From: Arachnia rubra
GTDB lineage: Bacteria > Actinomycetota > Actinomycetes > Propionibacteriales > Propionibacteriaceae
Length of the DNA stretch: 64,000 nt
Direction of reading: 5' to 3'
Assembly: GCF_019973735.1 (NCBI RefSeq)
Contig: NZ_AP024463.1
Location: 1,302,001-1,366,000 of the forward strand
Each line of letters starts with the position of its first letter. Positions within the stretch are counted from its first letter, which is position 1. The translations under genes were made by a program, and so were the position numbers. Of this stretch, positions 34,533-44,344 are shown in pieces. Below the pieces are notes generated by a model. That model was not told the DNA's origin. It saw only the letters and a list, made by a program, of their open reading frames with translations, and made no database searches.

Positions 34533-37205
34533 GTGAATCGCCTGCTGCTCATCGACGGACACTCCATGGCCTACCGGGCCTTCTTCGCCCTGCCAGCTGA
34601 GAATTTCCAGACCTCGACGGGGCAGCACACGAATGCGGTGCATGGCTTCGTCTCTATGCTGATCGGGCTGCTGGCTGCGGAGAAGCCGAGCCATGTGGCT
34701 GTGGCCTTCGATGCAGGGAGGGAATCTTTCCGCAATGAGTCCTACCCGGACTACAAGGCCACCAGGAGTGCGTCGCCTCAGGAGTTCAGGGGGCAGGTGG
34801 AGCTGATCAAGGAGGTGCTCGATGGTCTGCGGATAGCGCACACCGAGCTTCCCGGCTACGAGGCGGACGACATCATCGCCACCCTTGCGACGCGTGCGGA
34901 GGCCGACGGCTATGAGGTGCTGATCTCCACAGGGGACCGGGATGCCCTGCAACTGGTCACCGACCGCACCACTGTGCTGTATCCGCGGAAGGGGGTCAGC
35001 GACCTGGCGCGGATGACGCCGTCCGCTGTGGAGGAGAAATACCTGGTGTCGCCGCGGCGCTACCCTGAGCTGGCCGCGCTGGTGGGGGAGACCAGCGACA
35101 ATCTGCCCGGGGTGCCCGGGGTCGGCCCCAAGACCGCGGCCAAATGGATCGCTGCCTACGACGGCCTCGAGAACATCATCGAGCGTGCCGGGCAGGTGCC
35201 GGGCAAAGCCGGGCAGTCGCTGCGAGAACATCTTGATGACGTGCGCCGCAACCGGCGCCTGAATCGCCTGCTGCGGGATCTTGAACTGCCTGTGGAGCTG
35301 CCACAGACCGAACGGCGTGACTGGGACCGGGAGGCCATCACGCAGTTGTTCGCTGCCCTGGAGTTCCGCACCCTGCGGGAACGGCTGTCCCAGCTCTACA
35401 GCGCCGGGGAAGAAGCGGGGGAGACCGGTGGGCATGAAACATTCAACGTGACCGGGAGAGCACTGAAAGCCGGTGAGGTGGCTGCCTGGCTGGAGGAACA
35501 CGCCACCGGTGAGGTGGCGCTGGCCTTCGTCGGCGATTGGGGATCGGGCACAGGAGACCTCCGTGGCATCGGACTGGCTGCCGCCGATGGGCCGGAGGCC
35601 TTCATCGACCCCAGCATCCTGACCCCAGCCGACGATGCCGCGGTGGCGCAGTGGCTGGCCAATGCCGACCGCCCCAAGGTGGTCCACGACGCAAAGGGAC
35701 CACGGCTCGCGGTCTGGGCCAGGGGTTGGGAGCTGCGTGGGGTCGTCCTCGACGTCGCGCTCGCAGCCTATCTCCTGCGTCCTGATGTGCGGGGTCAGGA
35801 ACTGACCGATCTGGTGCAGCGGCACCTGCACCGCGAACTGGTTGCCACCGCCGCCGCGGATCCCCAGGACTCGTTGTTCGAGGTGGACGAGGGGGCCACC
35901 GCCAGGACCGCCATGCTGAATGCCCGCGCTATCGCCGAGCTTGCCCGGGTGCTGCGCCCTGAGCTTGGGTCCCAGCCTGCAGCCGAGCTTCTGGAACGGG
36001 TTGAGCTGCCGTTGCAGCAGACCCTCGCTAGCTGCGAATGGATCGGCATAGCTGTCGACCGGGATGTCCTTGAGGGCTTGCACTCGGAGTTTGACTCCGC
36101 TGTGGTTGCGGCCCAGCAGGCAGCATGGGAGGTGCTGGGGCATGAGGTGAACCTGGGATCTCCCAAACAGCTGCAGTCGGTACTATTCGACGAACTCGAC
36201 ATGCCGAAGACCCGCCGCACGAAATCCGGATACACTACCGACGCCGAGGCGCTCGAATGGCTCTTCGAACGCACCCACCATCCCTTCCTGGAGCACCTAC
36301 TCGCGCACCGGGACCGGATCAGGCTAAGGCAGACCGTCGATGGCCTGCTGGCCGCTATCCAGCCAGATGGCCGCATCCACACCACCTACATGCAGACCAT
36401 CGCAGCGACAGGCCGGTTGTCCTCTACGGACCCGAACCTGCAGAACATCCCCATCCGCACGGAGCTGGGGCGGCGTATCCGCAGCGCCTTCGTGGCCGGT
36501 GAGGGATTCGAGGCGCTCATGAGCGCCGACTACTCGCAGATCGAGATGCGGCTGATGGCGCATGTCTCGGGTGATGAGGGACTGATCGCGGCTTTCAAAT
36601 CTGGGCGGGACTTCCATGCGGAGATGGCCGCCATCTTGTTCAGCGTCGATCCGGATGAAGTCACCGGGCAGATGCGGGCCCGGGTCAAGGCAATGAACTA
36701 CGGACTCGCGTACGGGCTGAGCGCGTATGGGCTGAGCACCCGTCTAGGGATCTCAGCCACGGAGGCGAGGGAGCTGATGGAGATCTATCAGGCCCGCGTC
36801 GGTGGTGTTCAGCGGTACCTGGCGGATGTGGTCGCCGACGCCAGGAAGAGGGGGTACACGTCTACTCTGCTGGGGCGCCGCCGCTACCTGCCGGATCTGA
36901 GCTCCGGCAACCGGCAGCGCCGTGAGATGGCGGAACGTGCGGCGCTGAACTCTCCGATCCAGGGGTCGGCTGCCGACATCATCAAGCTGGCGATGCTCGG
37001 TGTTGAACGGGCGCTAGCGGCCGCCGGGCTGCGTAGCCGCATGCTGTTGCAGGTCCATGACGAGCTCGTCCTGGAACTGTTTCCGGAGGAACGGGATGTG
37101 GTGGAACAGCTGGTACGCAAGGAAATGGGCACCGCCATGGAACTGGCGGTGCCCCTGGAGGTCTCGGTCGGGGTTGGCGACTCGTGGTTCACGGCGGCCC
37201 ACTGA
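34533..37205 (+). CDS. polA: DNA polymerase I
   Basis: An 890-aa enzyme for Okazaki fragment maturation and repair synthesis. The 5'-nuclease domain (about 1-290) shows LLIDGHSMAYRAFFAL, YEADDIIATLATRAE and GETSDNLPGVPGVGPKTAAK. The central 3'-5' exonuclease-like domain (about 300-490) lacks the acidic exonuclease motifs (as in Taq and mycobacteria), so proofreading is probably absent. The polymerase domain (about 500-890) has motif A MSADYSQIEMRL, motif B RVKAMNYGLAYGLSAYGL and motif C LQVHDELVLE. GTG 34533 follows a -10 element directly, implying leaderless translation. Confidence 0.97.
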   Translation: MNRLLLIDGHSMAYRAFFALPAENFQTSTGQHTNAVHGFVSMLIGLLAAEKPSHVAVAFDAGRESFRNESYPDYKATRSASPQEFRGQVELIKEVLDGLRIAHTELPGYEADDIIATLATRAEADGYEVLISTGDRDALQLVTDRTTVLYPRKGVSDLARMTPSAVEEKYLVSPRRYPELAALVGETSDNLPGVPGVGPKTAAKWIAAYDGLENIIERAGQVPGKAGQSLREHLDDVRRNRRLNRLLRDLELPVELPQTERRDWDREAITQLFAALEFRTLRERLSQLYSAGEEAGETGGHETFNVTGRALKAGEVAAWLEEHATGEVALAFVGDWGSGTGDLRGIGLAAADGPEAFIDPSILTPADDAAVAQWLANADRPKVVHDAKGPRLAVWARGWELRGVVLDVALAAYLLRPDVRGQELTDLVQRHLHRELVATAAADPQDSLFEVDEGATARTAMLNARAIAELARVLRPELGSQPAAELLERVELPLQQTLASCEWIGIAVDRDVLEGLHSEFDSAVVAAQQAAWEVLGHEVNLGSPKQLQSVLFDELDMPKTRRTKSGYTTDAEALEWLFERTHHPFLEHLLAHRDRIRLRQTVDGLLAAIQPDGRIHTTYMQTIAATGRLSSTDPNLQNIPIRTELGRRIRSAFVAGEGFEALMSADYSQIEMRLMAHVSGDEGLIAAFKSGRDFHAEMAAILFSVDPDEVTGQMRARVKAMNYGLAYGLSAYGLSTRLGISATEARELMEIYQARVGGVQRYLADVVADARKRGYTSTLLGRRRYLPDLSSGNRQRREMAERAALNSPIQGSAADIIKLAMLGVERALAAAGLRSRMLLQVHDELVLELFPEERDVVEQLVRKEMGTAMELAVPLEVSVGVGDSWFTAAH

Positions 37206-37224
37206 GCCGCCAACCCCATCGGGA

Positions 37225-37941
37225 TCAGGCCGTCGTGGGCTTGAACATGAAGAAGACCCGGGAATCCCACTCGTTGTTCGAGTCGTTGTGATCCCAGCAG
37301 ACGATGATGGCGAGCGTAGGGTCGCCAGTGCGCCTTTCCAGCAGGTCCGAGTCCGGCTTGAAGTCGCTGACGGCGATCTTCTTGGCCTCGGTGTACTGGT
37401 AGCAGGCGACACGGCCGTCGGCCGCATACAGCTTCAGGACGTCGCCCTCCTGGAGCTGGCTGGTGCCACCTTCGTAGAGCTGGTTACCGACAGCGCCACC
37501 CTTCTGGTAGGTGTGGATCGACAGGACTACCTGGCCGGCATTGGTGGCGACCTTCGGTCCCTCGTTCCACCACGAAGCGGTCTTGGGTTCGTCCTTCGGA
37601 GGGGCTGCGATGGCGCCATCCTCCTCGTGGCCCAGCGAGACTACGTTCGCGTCGACGCCGAGGCGTTCGATCGAGTAGCGGACCGGTTCGAAACCGGCCT
37701 CATCCGGGGCGACGCAGGCCCCCGGGCTGGCGGAGGCCGATGGGTCGGACGAAGAGGTCGTGGCTGCCGTGCCATCGGCGCTGGTGCTGGGGGTGGCAGC
37801 GGTAGACGGGTTGGCGCTGGCGTCCGAGTTGTTCTTGGGCTGGAAGATCCAGACGAGGGTCAGGGCTGCGGCCAGAAGGATGGCAGCTGCGGCTATGCCG
37901 ATCTGCACCTTCCGGTTTTTAAGAGCTTCGACGAGATTCAC
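37225..37941 (-). CDS. class F sortase
   Basis: A 238-aa predicted extracytoplasmic cysteine transpeptidase. One N-terminal transmembrane helix (about residues 12-33) is followed by a Ser/Thr/Ala-rich linker and the sortase domain. Active-site residues are visible: His in VVLSIHTYQKG, Cys in IIVCWDHN, and Arg in DSRVFFMF. Class F sortases are common in actinobacteria and cut LPXTG-like substrates; no such substrate is encoded in this window. The GTG 37939-37941 start gives VNLVEALKNRK; a TTG at 37977 is possible. Neither has a strong ribosome binding site. The gene is convergent with polA, 19 nt away. Confidence 0.82.
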   Translation of the reverse strand: MNLVEALKNRKVQIGIAAAAILLAAALTLVWIFQPKNNSDASANPSTAATPSTSADGTAATTSSSDPSASASPGACVAPDEAGFEPVRYSIERLGVDANVVSLGHEEDGAIAAPPKDEPKTASWWNEGPKVATNAGQVVLSIHTYQKGGAVGNQLYEGGTSQLQEGDVLKLYAADGRVACYQYTEAKKIAVSDFKPDSDLLERRTGDPTLAIIVCWDHNDSNNEWDSRVFFMFKPTTA

Positions 37942-38025
37942 GTGGAACAGGTTAAACCCTGCCCAAGCCCGGGCCAACCGGCGCTACTGTTTTACAGGGC
38001 CCTTGACGTTGCCCCTAGAGTGTTC

Positions 38026-38054
38026 TTGACCGCTTCCCGGCTCGACGATAAGGT
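38026..38054 (+). promoter_or_regulatory. rpsA promoter
   Basis: TTGACC (38026-38031), 17-nt spacer, TAAGGT (38049-38054): a near-consensus housekeeping promoter. The predicted start near 38061 gives a leader of about 125 nt. Confidence 0.65.
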
Positions 38055-38060
38055 GAAGGG

Positions 38061-38186
38061 GCACTGTGGCCTGCTTGCCCTCGGACCTAGTGGGGTTGGC
38101 GCGTCCCATTCCCGAGTCCCTCTATATCCCGACCCGGGATGAAGGACAGGGCACAGGGCGAAACCTTATTGTGAAAGCCCTACTAC
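38061..38186 (+). other. rpsA 5' leader with hairpin, no Shine-Dalgarno
   Basis: The leader contains a small hairpin ATCCC-GACCC-GGGAT (38126-38140), flanked by a GTCC (38116-38119) and GGAC (38144-38147) that can extend it. No AGGAGG-like site precedes ATG 38187; the nearest purine stretch is GTGAAAG. In E. coli rpsA also lacks a normal Shine-Dalgarno and is autoregulated by S1, so a similar control is possible (inference). Confidence 0.4.
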
Positions 38187-39636
38187 ATGTCCTCCTCCTC
38201 CACTGAGGCTTCGGCCGTAGCGGTCGACGATTTCGGCACCCCGGAAGCCTTCATGGCTGCCGTTGACGCCACAATCAAGTATTTCAACGACGGTGACATC
38301 GTCTCCGGCACCGTCGTGAAAGTCGACCGGGACGAAGTTCTCCTTGACATCGGTTACAAGACCGAAGGCGTCATTCCGTCCAAGGAACTCTCCATCAAAC
38401 ACGATGTCGACCCATTCGACGTGGTTCAAGTCGGCGATGAGATCGAGGCCCTGGTCCAGCAGAAGGAAGACAAGGAGGGGCGTCTCATCCTCTCCAAGAA
38501 GCGTGCCCAGTACGAGCGGGCTTGGGGCACGATCGAGAAGGTCAAGGAAGAGGACGGCGTCGTCTCCGGTTCTGTCATCGAGGTCGTCAAGGGCGGCCTG
38601 ATCGTTGACATCGGCCTGCGCGGCTTCCTCCCCGCATCCCTGGTGGAGATGCGGCGTGTCCGTGACCTCCAGCCTTATGTCGGCATGGAGCTTGAGGCCA
38701 AGATCATCGAACTCGACAAGAACCGCAACAATGTGGTTCTGTCCCGTCGCGCCTGGCTGGAGCAGACCCAGTCCGAGGTGCGTCAGACATTCCTCAACCA
38801 GCTGCAGAAGGGCCAGATCCGCAAGGGCGTCGTCTCCTCCATCGTCAATTTCGGCGCCTTCGTCGATCTCGGCGGTGTCGACGGCCTGGTGCACGTCTCC
38901 GAGCTGAGTTGGAAGCACATCGATCATCCGAACGAGGTCGTCGAGGTCGGTACCCCCGGTCACCGTCGAGGTGCTGGAGGTGGACATGGACCGCGAGCGC
39001 GTCTCCCTGTCGCTGAAGGCCACCCAGGAGGATCCGTGGCAGACCTTCGCGCGGCTGCACCAAATCGGCCAGATCGTGCCCGGCAAGGTCACGAAGCTGG
39101 TCCCATTCGGTGCCTTCGTCCGCGTTGGCGACGGCATCGAGGGCCTGGTACACGTCTCTGAGCTCGCTGAGCGGCACGTCGAGATCCCGGAACAGGTCGT
39201 CTCCGTCGGCGACGATGTGATGGTCAAGGTCATCGACATCGACCTGGAACGCCGGCGCGTGTCCCTGTCGCTGAAGCAGGCGAACGAGGGCGTCGACGTT
39301 GCTGCCGATGAGTTCGACGCCTCCCTCTACGGCATGGCCGACAGCTATGACGAGCAGGGCAACTACATCTACCCCGAGGGCTTCGATCCGGAGACCAACG
39401 AGTGGAAGCCCGGATATGAGGAGCAGCAGGCCGCCTGGGAGCAGCAGTACGCCGAGGCCCAGGCCCGCTGGGAGGCCCACAAGCGCCAGGTGGCCGAGGC
39501 CGCCGAGGCCGAGCGCCAGGCAGCCACGGCCGCCGGTACCGGTTACGCCTCCACCTCCGATGAGCCCGTCGAGGGATCGCTTGCATCCGATGAGGCCCTG
39601 CAGGCTCTCCGCGAGAAGCTGACCGGTAGCAACTGA
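38187..39636 (+). CDS. rpsA: 30S ribosomal protein S1, reading frame broken at a C5 run
   Basis: About 482 aa after repair, normal for actinobacteria. Four S1 (OB-fold) RNA-binding repeats: about residues 33-105 (DGDIVSGTVVKVDRDEVLLDIG), 118-188 (EDGVVSGSVIEVVKGGLIVDIG), 205-275 (GQIRKGVVSSIVNFGAFVDLG) and 290-360 (GQIVPGKVTKLVPFGAFVRVG). A Glu/Gln/Ala-rich tail follows. In the third repeat the frame is broken at the C5 run 38953-38957; removing one C links VVEVGTP to VTVEVLEVDMDRERVSLSLK, the canonical S1 sequence. S1 binds mRNA on the 30S subunit and is essential in most bacteria that need it, so a true null is unlikely. Confidence 0.9.
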
Positions 39637-39681
39637 CCCGCGGGACTTAGCCCTTTCCCAGGGCGGATCCGCAATGTGATG

Positions 39682-39720
39682 AGGGTCCCCGTCCTTCACA
39701 GGACAGGGACCCTTGTCTTT
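39682..39720 (+). terminator. intrinsic terminator between rpsA and gcvP
   Basis: AGGGTCCCCGTCCT (39682-39695) pairs with AGGACAGGGACCCT (39700-39713) with one C-A mismatch and a TCAC loop, followed by TGTCTTT. It lies between convergent genes and may serve both strands. Confidence 0.85.
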
Positions 39721-39738
39721 ACTCACTCGTTTCTTTAC

Positions 39739-42567
39739 TCACTCGGTGGCTGGTTCCCAGGGCGGGCAGGAACACACCAGGTGCCGGTCACCATAGGCGT
39801 TGTCCACGCGGCCCACCGGTGGCCAGTACTTGTCGATCCGGAACGCGCCAGGCGGGAAGCAGCCCTGCTCCCGGGAGTAGGGACGATCCCAGTCGGCGAC
39901 GAGGTCCTCCACAGTGTGCGGAGCCCTGCGCAGCGGCGACTCGTTAGCCGCAACCCGTCCCGACGCCACCTCATCCGCCTCGCGGGCGATATCCAGCATC
40001 GCCGCCACGAAACGGTCGAGTTCAGCAAGCGTCTCGGACTCCGTCGGCTCCACCATCAGCGTCCCCGCCACAGGGAAGGACATGGTGGGGGCGTGGAAAC
40101 CATGGTCGATGAGCCGTTTGGCGATGTCATCGACGGTGACCCCGTGCTTGGCGAAGATACGTGTGTCCACGATGCACTCGTGCGCCACACGGCCACCCTT
40201 CCCCTGGTACAGGACCGGGTAGGCCTCGGAAAGCCTGCTCGCCAGGTAGTTGGCGCTCAGAATCGCCACCCGGGTTGCCTGCGTCAGGCCCTGTCCGCCC
40301 ATGAGACGCAGGTAGGCCCACGAGATTGGCAGGATCGAGGCGGACCCGAGCGGTGCAGCCGACACCGCGCCCTCCTCACCGCTGGACGGGTCGCCTGGCA
40401 GGTGCGCTCTCAGGTGCTCCTTCACACCGATGGGTCCCATGCCGGGGCCGCCACCGCCATGCGGGATGGCGAAGGTCTTGTGCAGGTTCACGTGGCTGAC
40501 GTCGCCTCCCAGGTCGCCGGGACGTACCAGGCCCACCAGGGCATTCATGTTGGCGCCGTCGATGTACACCTGCCCGCCGTGGGCGTGCGTGATGTCGCAG
40601 ACCTTCCGGATGGTGTCCTCGAAAACACCATGTGTGGACGGATAGGTGACCATGACGGCTGCCAACTGGTCACCGGCCCCCTCCGCCTTCGCTGCGAAGT
40701 CATCCAGGTCGATGTCCCCGTTATCCGCGGACTTCACCGCGACCACCTTCATGCCCGCCATGGTCGCCGAAGCCGGGTTCGTGCCATGGGCGGAGGTGGG
40801 GATCAGGCAGATGCTGCGGTCATCATCGTTGGCCCGGTGATATGCGGCGATTGCCTGCAGCCCGGCATATTCGCCCTGGGCGCCGCTGTTGGGCTGCATC
40901 GAGAATGCGTCATATCCCGTGATCTCGCAGAGCAGTGTCTCCAGATCCGCCGCCAGCTCCTGGTAGCCCTCCGCCTGGGCGGCGGGGGCGAATGGGTGCA
41001 GGCCTGCGAACTCCGGCCAGGTGATGGGCATCATCTCGACCGCGGCATTCAGCTTCATGGTGCAGGAACCCAGGGGAATCATCGCCCGGTCCAGCGCCAG
41101 GTCCCGGTCAGAGAGGCGGCGCATGTAGCGCATCATCTCCGACTCGGCCCGGTTCATGTGGAACACCGGATGGGTCAAGTACTCAGACGTACGCAGCAGC
41201 GAGTCTGGAATGGCCGGGTCCTGGCTGAGCTCCTGGGCGGGTTCGATGCCGAAAGCATCCAGTACCCGGGCGAGAGTCTCCAGGGTGGTGGTCTCATCGA
41301 CTGAGATTCCCACCCTGTCACGGCCGACCCGCCGCAGATTGATTCCCCGCTGCTCGGCCGCGGCGATGATGCCGGCCTGGCCGACCCCCACCTGCACGGT
41401 GATCGTGTCGAAGAACTCGTCCGGCTCGACGATGGCGCCTCCCGCCCGTAGCTGCTCCGCCAGTGTCACGGCCATCAGATGGACCCGCTGCCCGATCGCC
41501 TTGAGCCCAGCCGGCCCGTGGAAGACCGCGTAGAAGGAGGCCATCACCGCCAGCAGGGCTTGGGCTGTGCAGACATTCGATGTCGCCTTCTCGCGGCGGA
41601 TGTGTTGCTCCCGGGTCTGCAGCGCCAGCCGGTAGGCGCGATTGCCCGCGCTGTCCTTGGAGACACCCACGAGACGTCCCGGCATGGTGCGCTTAAGTGC
41701 ATCGCGACAGGCCATGAACGCCGCATGCGGGCCGCCGAAGCCCATCGGGACGCCGAAACGCTGAGCCGAGCCCACCGCGATGTCGAAGCCCATCGCGCCC
41801 GGCTCCTTCAGCAGCGTCAGCGCCAGCAGGTCGGCTGCCACGATCGCCAGGGCGCCTGCCTCGTGCAGGGCTTCGCACCACCGGGTGTAATCCCGCAGCT
41901 GCCCGAACGTCCCGGGATAGCTAAAGATTGCGCCGAATAGTCCATCGGCCTCCAGCTCCTCGGCCTTGCCGATCACCAGCTCCATGCCCAGCGGCCGAGC
42001 CCGGGTAGCCAGGACACTGAGGATCTGCGGGTGCAGGTCATCGGCTGCGAAGAAGCGTGACCTTTTACGTTTCCCCGCTGCGAACGCCATGTTCATCGCC
42101 TCCGCGGCGGCGGTCGCCTCGTCCAGCAGGGATGCGTTTGCGATCTCCAGGCCGGTCAGGTCGCTGATCATGGTCTGGAAGTTCAGCAGCGCCTCGAGCC
42201 TGCCCTGCGAGATCTCCGGCTGGTACGGGGTGTAGGACGTGTACCACGCCGGATTCTCCAGGATGTTGCGCTGGATTGCCGGGGGAGTGATGGTGCCGTA
42301 GTAGCCCTGGCCGATCATCGAGGTCCGGACCTGGTTTCTGGCCGCCATCCTCCGCAGCTCGTCTATGACGGCGCCCTCCGTCAAAGGCTCCCAGCCCAGG
42401 GGCTCATCCTGACGCAGGCCAGCGGGCACTGTCTGGTCGATCAGCTCGTCGAGACTGCTCACCCCCACCGTGGAGAGCATGGCCTCCATCTCGGCTGGGC
42501 TCGGTCCGATGTGCCGGCGGTTGGCGAAGTCATCCGGGTCATAACTGGTTGGGTTCCAGCTGCTCAT
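39739..42567 (-). CDS. gcvP: glycine dehydrogenase (aminomethyl-transferring), P-protein
   Basis: A 942-aa PLP-dependent decarboxylase, the P-protein of the glycine cleavage system. It is the fused single-chain type: an N-terminal half ([51 protein letters not shown]) and a C-terminal half with the PLP-lysine region [29 protein letters not shown] 42565-42567 ([18 protein letters not shown]) overlaps the gcvH stop by one base (TGATG), so coupling is tight. It decarboxylates glycine and loads the aminomethyl group onto lipoyl-GcvH. It is the last gene of gcvTHP. Confidence 0.97.
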   Translation of the reverse strand: MSSWNPTSYDPDDFANRRHIGPSPAEMEAMLSTVGVSSLDELIDQTVPAGLRQDEPLGWEPLTEGAVIDELRRMAARNQVRTSMIGQGYYGTITPPAIQRNILENPAWYTSYTPYQPEISQGRLEALLNFQTMISDLTGLEIANASLLDEATAAAEAMNMAFAAGKRKRSRFFAADDLHPQILSVLATRARPLGMELVIGKAEELEADGLFGAIFSYPGTFGQLRDYTRWCEALHEAGALAIVAADLLALTLLKEPGAMGFDIAVGSAQRFGVPMGFGGPHAAFMACRDALKRTMPGRLVGVSKDSAGNRAYRLALQTREQHIRREKATSNVCTAQALLAVMASFYAVFHGPAGLKAIGQRVHLMAVTLAEQLRAGGAIVEPDEFFDTITVQVGVGQAGIIAAAEQRGINLRRVGRDRVGISVDETTTLETLARVLDAFGIEPAQELSQDPAIPDSLLRTSEYLTHPVFHMNRAESEMMRYMRRLSDRDLALDRAMIPLGSCTMKLNAAVEMMPITWPEFAGLHPFAPAAQAEGYQELAADLETLLCEITGYDAFSMQPNSGAQGEYAGLQAIAAYHRANDDDRSICLIPTSAHGTNPASATMAGMKVVAVKSADNGDIDLDDFAAKAEGAGDQLAAVMVTYPSTHGVFEDTIRKVCDITHAHGGQVYIDGANMNALVGLVRPGDLGGDVSHVNLHKTFAIPHGGGGPGMGPIGVKEHLRAHLPGDPSSGEEGAVSAAPLGSASILPISWAYLRLMGGQGLTQATRVAILSANYLASRLSEAYPVLYQGKGGRVAHECIVDTRIFAKHGVTVDDIAKRLIDHGFHAPTMSFPVAGTLMVEPTESETLAELDRFVAAMLDIAREADEVASGRVAANESPLRRAPHTVEDLVADWDRPYSREQGCFPPGAFRIDKYWPPVGRVDNAYGDRHLVCSCPPWEPATE

Positions 42568-42926
42568 CAGTCGATCAACGCCTTGTACTCGGCCTCGTCG
42601 AGGTACTCGTCCAGGGCGGAGGGATCGCTGGGCTGGATCTTGAAGAACCACGACCCGGCAGGGTCTTCGTTGACGGTCTCGGGGGAGTCAGCCACCTTCT
42701 GGTTCACCTCGGTGATGACCCCGTCGAAGGGCGCGATGATCCCGGAGGTGGCCTTGGTGGACTCGATCACGACGATCTCATCCCCCTTCTCGACTTCGGC
42801 CCCGACCTCGGGAAGCTCCACGTAGACGACGTCCCCCAGCTCGCTGGTGGCATGGTCGGTCAGACCCACAGCAACTCCGTTGTCGCCGCTGTCGAGCCAG
42901 TCGTGGTCCTTGGTGTACTTGATCAT
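42567..42926 (-). CDS. gcvH: glycine cleavage system H protein
   Basis: A 119-aa lipoyl carrier that shuttles the aminomethyl intermediate between GcvP, GcvT and the L-protein. The lipoylated lysine lies in [15 protein letters not shown], within the standard hammerhead fold (KYTKDHDWL at the start, [18 protein letters not shown] upstream). A ribosome binding site AAGGAGAG precedes ATG 42924-42926. It lies 12 nt downstream of gcvT. Lipoate attachment and the L-protein genes are not in the window. Confidence 0.97.
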   Translation of the reverse strand: MIKYTKDHDWLDSGDNGVAVGLTDHATSELGDVVYVELPEVGAEVEKGDEIVVIESTKATSGIIAPFDGVITEVNQKVADSPETVNEDPAGSWFFKIQPSDPSALDEYLDEAEYKALID

Positions 42927-42938
42927 GATGCTCTCTCC

Positions 42939-44054
42939 TTAGCGTTTGTAGGACGGTGTGATGAACGGTAGTGCGGTGACCGTCATGGGAAGGCGTTTAC
43001 CGCGCACCTCGGCATAGATCGTGGCGCCGGGTTGGACCTCTGGCGGCAGCATCGCCATCGCGACGGGGCCGCCGACAGTGGCTCCGAAACCACCGGATGT
43101 GACCTCAGCCACCGGTTCGGTGTCCTCGGGTGACAGGAACAGCTTCGCGCCCTCCCGCACCGGAGCCCTGCCCTCGGCCCGCAGACCGGTTCGTTTGCGG
43201 GTGACCCCCTCGGCAAGCTGCTTCAAGATGATCTCAGCGCCGGGGAATCCGCCCTCGCGGGAACCGCCTAGGCGCCGTGCCTTCGGGATGGCCCAGCCCA
43301 GGTCAGCCTCAACCGGCGTGATTTGGGGGCTGAGGTCATGCCCGTACAGCGGCATGCCCGCTTCCAGCCGGAGCGAGTCGCGGGCCCCGAGACCGGCCGG
43401 CAGCACCCAGTCAGGCTCCAGCAGGGCACGGGCCAGGTTCTCTGCCTCGGGGCTCGGCACAGAGATCTCGAAGCCATCCTCGCCGGTGTACCCGGAGCGG
43501 GAGACCCAGACCTCGACGCCATCCCACGTGAGGATCTGGGAGTCCATGAACTTCAGCTGCGTAGCCTCTGGGACGAGCGCGGCCAGCGCCTCCTCAGCCC
43601 TGGGGCCCTGTAGCGCGAGCAGTGAGCGATCGGCTAGATGCTCGACCGTGACGTCTGCCAGCGTTCGCAGCAGTTCCAGATCGTGCCCGGACCGGGCGGC
43701 GTTCACGACCAGGAAGTAGCGGTCGCCATGATGGGCGAACATGAGGTCGTCCAGAACCCCGCCGTTGCTGTTGGTGAACAAGCCGTAGCGCTGGCGTCCC
43801 TGCGCCAGCCCGGCAACGCTGGCCGGTATCAGTGTCTCCAGGGCGGCTGCGGCATCCGTCAGATTCCCCGACCTGGGGCGGATCAGAACCTGCCCCATGT
43901 GGCTGACATCAAACAGCGATGCGGACTGCCTGGTGTGCTGGTGCTCAGCGATGATGCCGGTGAACTGCACCGGCAGCTCCCAGCCGGCGAAATCCACCAG
44001 TCGGCCGCCTAACTCTCTGTGTAATGCGTTCAATGCGGTAGTCGACAGTGACAT
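42939..44054 (-). CDS. gcvT: glycine cleavage system aminomethyltransferase (T protein)
   Basis: A 371-aa tetrahydrofolate-dependent enzyme that releases ammonia and forms 5,10-methylene-THF from the GcvH-bound intermediate. N-terminal LVDFAGWELPVQF and FDVSHMGQV, GYTGEDGFEI and ARDSLRLEAGMPLYGHDLS (folate site Asp region) are characteristic. It is the first gene of the operon, preceded by AGGAAAGG and the tandem glycine riboswitch, so expression should rise with intracellular glycine. Confidence 0.96.
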   Translation of the reverse strand: MSLSTTALNALHRELGGRLVDFAGWELPVQFTGIIAEHQHTRQSASLFDVSHMGQVLIRPRSGNLTDAAAALETLIPASVAGLAQGRQRYGLFTNSNGGVLDDLMFAHHGDRYFLVVNAARSGHDLELLRTLADVTVEHLADRSLLALQGPRAEEALAALVPEATQLKFMDSQILTWDGVEVWVSRSGYTGEDGFEISVPSPEAENLARALLEPDWVLPAGLGARDSLRLEAGMPLYGHDLSPQITPVEADLGWAIPKARRLGGSREGGFPGAEIILKQLAEGVTRKRTGLRAEGRAPVREGAKLFLSPEDTEPVAEVTSGGFGATVGGPVAMAMLPPEVQPGATIYAEVRGKRLPMTVTALPFITPSYKR

Positions 44055-44107
44055 GAGGCCCCTTTCCTGACGGCGTGCGACGTTGCTGGGTGGTGCCCAC
44101 CCGTAGC

Positions 44108-44262
44108 CCCCTCTGTCGCTGCTGCCTGAGATCGTTTAATCCTTCGGCGGACCCTGCCGGGTCTCTCTCCAGAGTGTGCAAGTCGTCGCGGTCCTGGGGC
44201 CTGAGAGTTTCCGGGGCGGTTGCTCCTTCGGCACCGACTGGGTCGGTTCTCCCGCTACAGGA
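44108..44262 (-). promoter_or_regulatory. tandem glycine riboswitch upstream of gcvT
   Basis: Read on the minus strand, two glycine aptamers are recognisable. The first (about 44180-44262) has GCGGGAGAACC, the core GCCGAAGGAGCAACC and AAACTCTCAGG ending in GGACCGC. The second (about 44108-44176) has GGAGAGAGACC, GCCGAAGGATTAAAC and ATCTCAGGCA. A short linker joins them. This is the classic gcvT glycine riboswitch, which in most actinobacteria and firmicutes turns on glycine cleavage when glycine binds. The distance to gcvT is about 53 nt; I see no clear terminator hairpin, so control of translation is possible. Confidence 0.93.
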
Positions 44263-44265
44263 GAA

Positions 44266-44271
44266 AGCATA
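44266..44271 (-). promoter_or_regulatory. -10 element for the gcv riboswitch transcript
   Basis: TATGCT on the minus strand lies 7 nt before the first aptamer, placing the start at about 44259. The -35 is weak (CTCCTG at 44289-44294). Confidence 0.4.
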
Positions 44272-44344
44272 GCGAGAAGCGTCCCGGCCAGGAGGTAGCC
44301 TGGAGAAAACACAGACCTAGAACTTCAACGCGGAAGGAGCGGGC

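Noticed and set aside
34461..36143. 560-codon open frame on the minus strand of polA
   Set aside because: Composition is a mirror of polA codon usage, with no recognisable domain, no ribosome binding site and no internal conservation; typical antisense shadow in high-GC DNA.
43945..44181. Open frame inside the glycine riboswitch
   Set aside because: It overlaps the aptamers and gcvT out of frame; the RNA structure explains the conservation.
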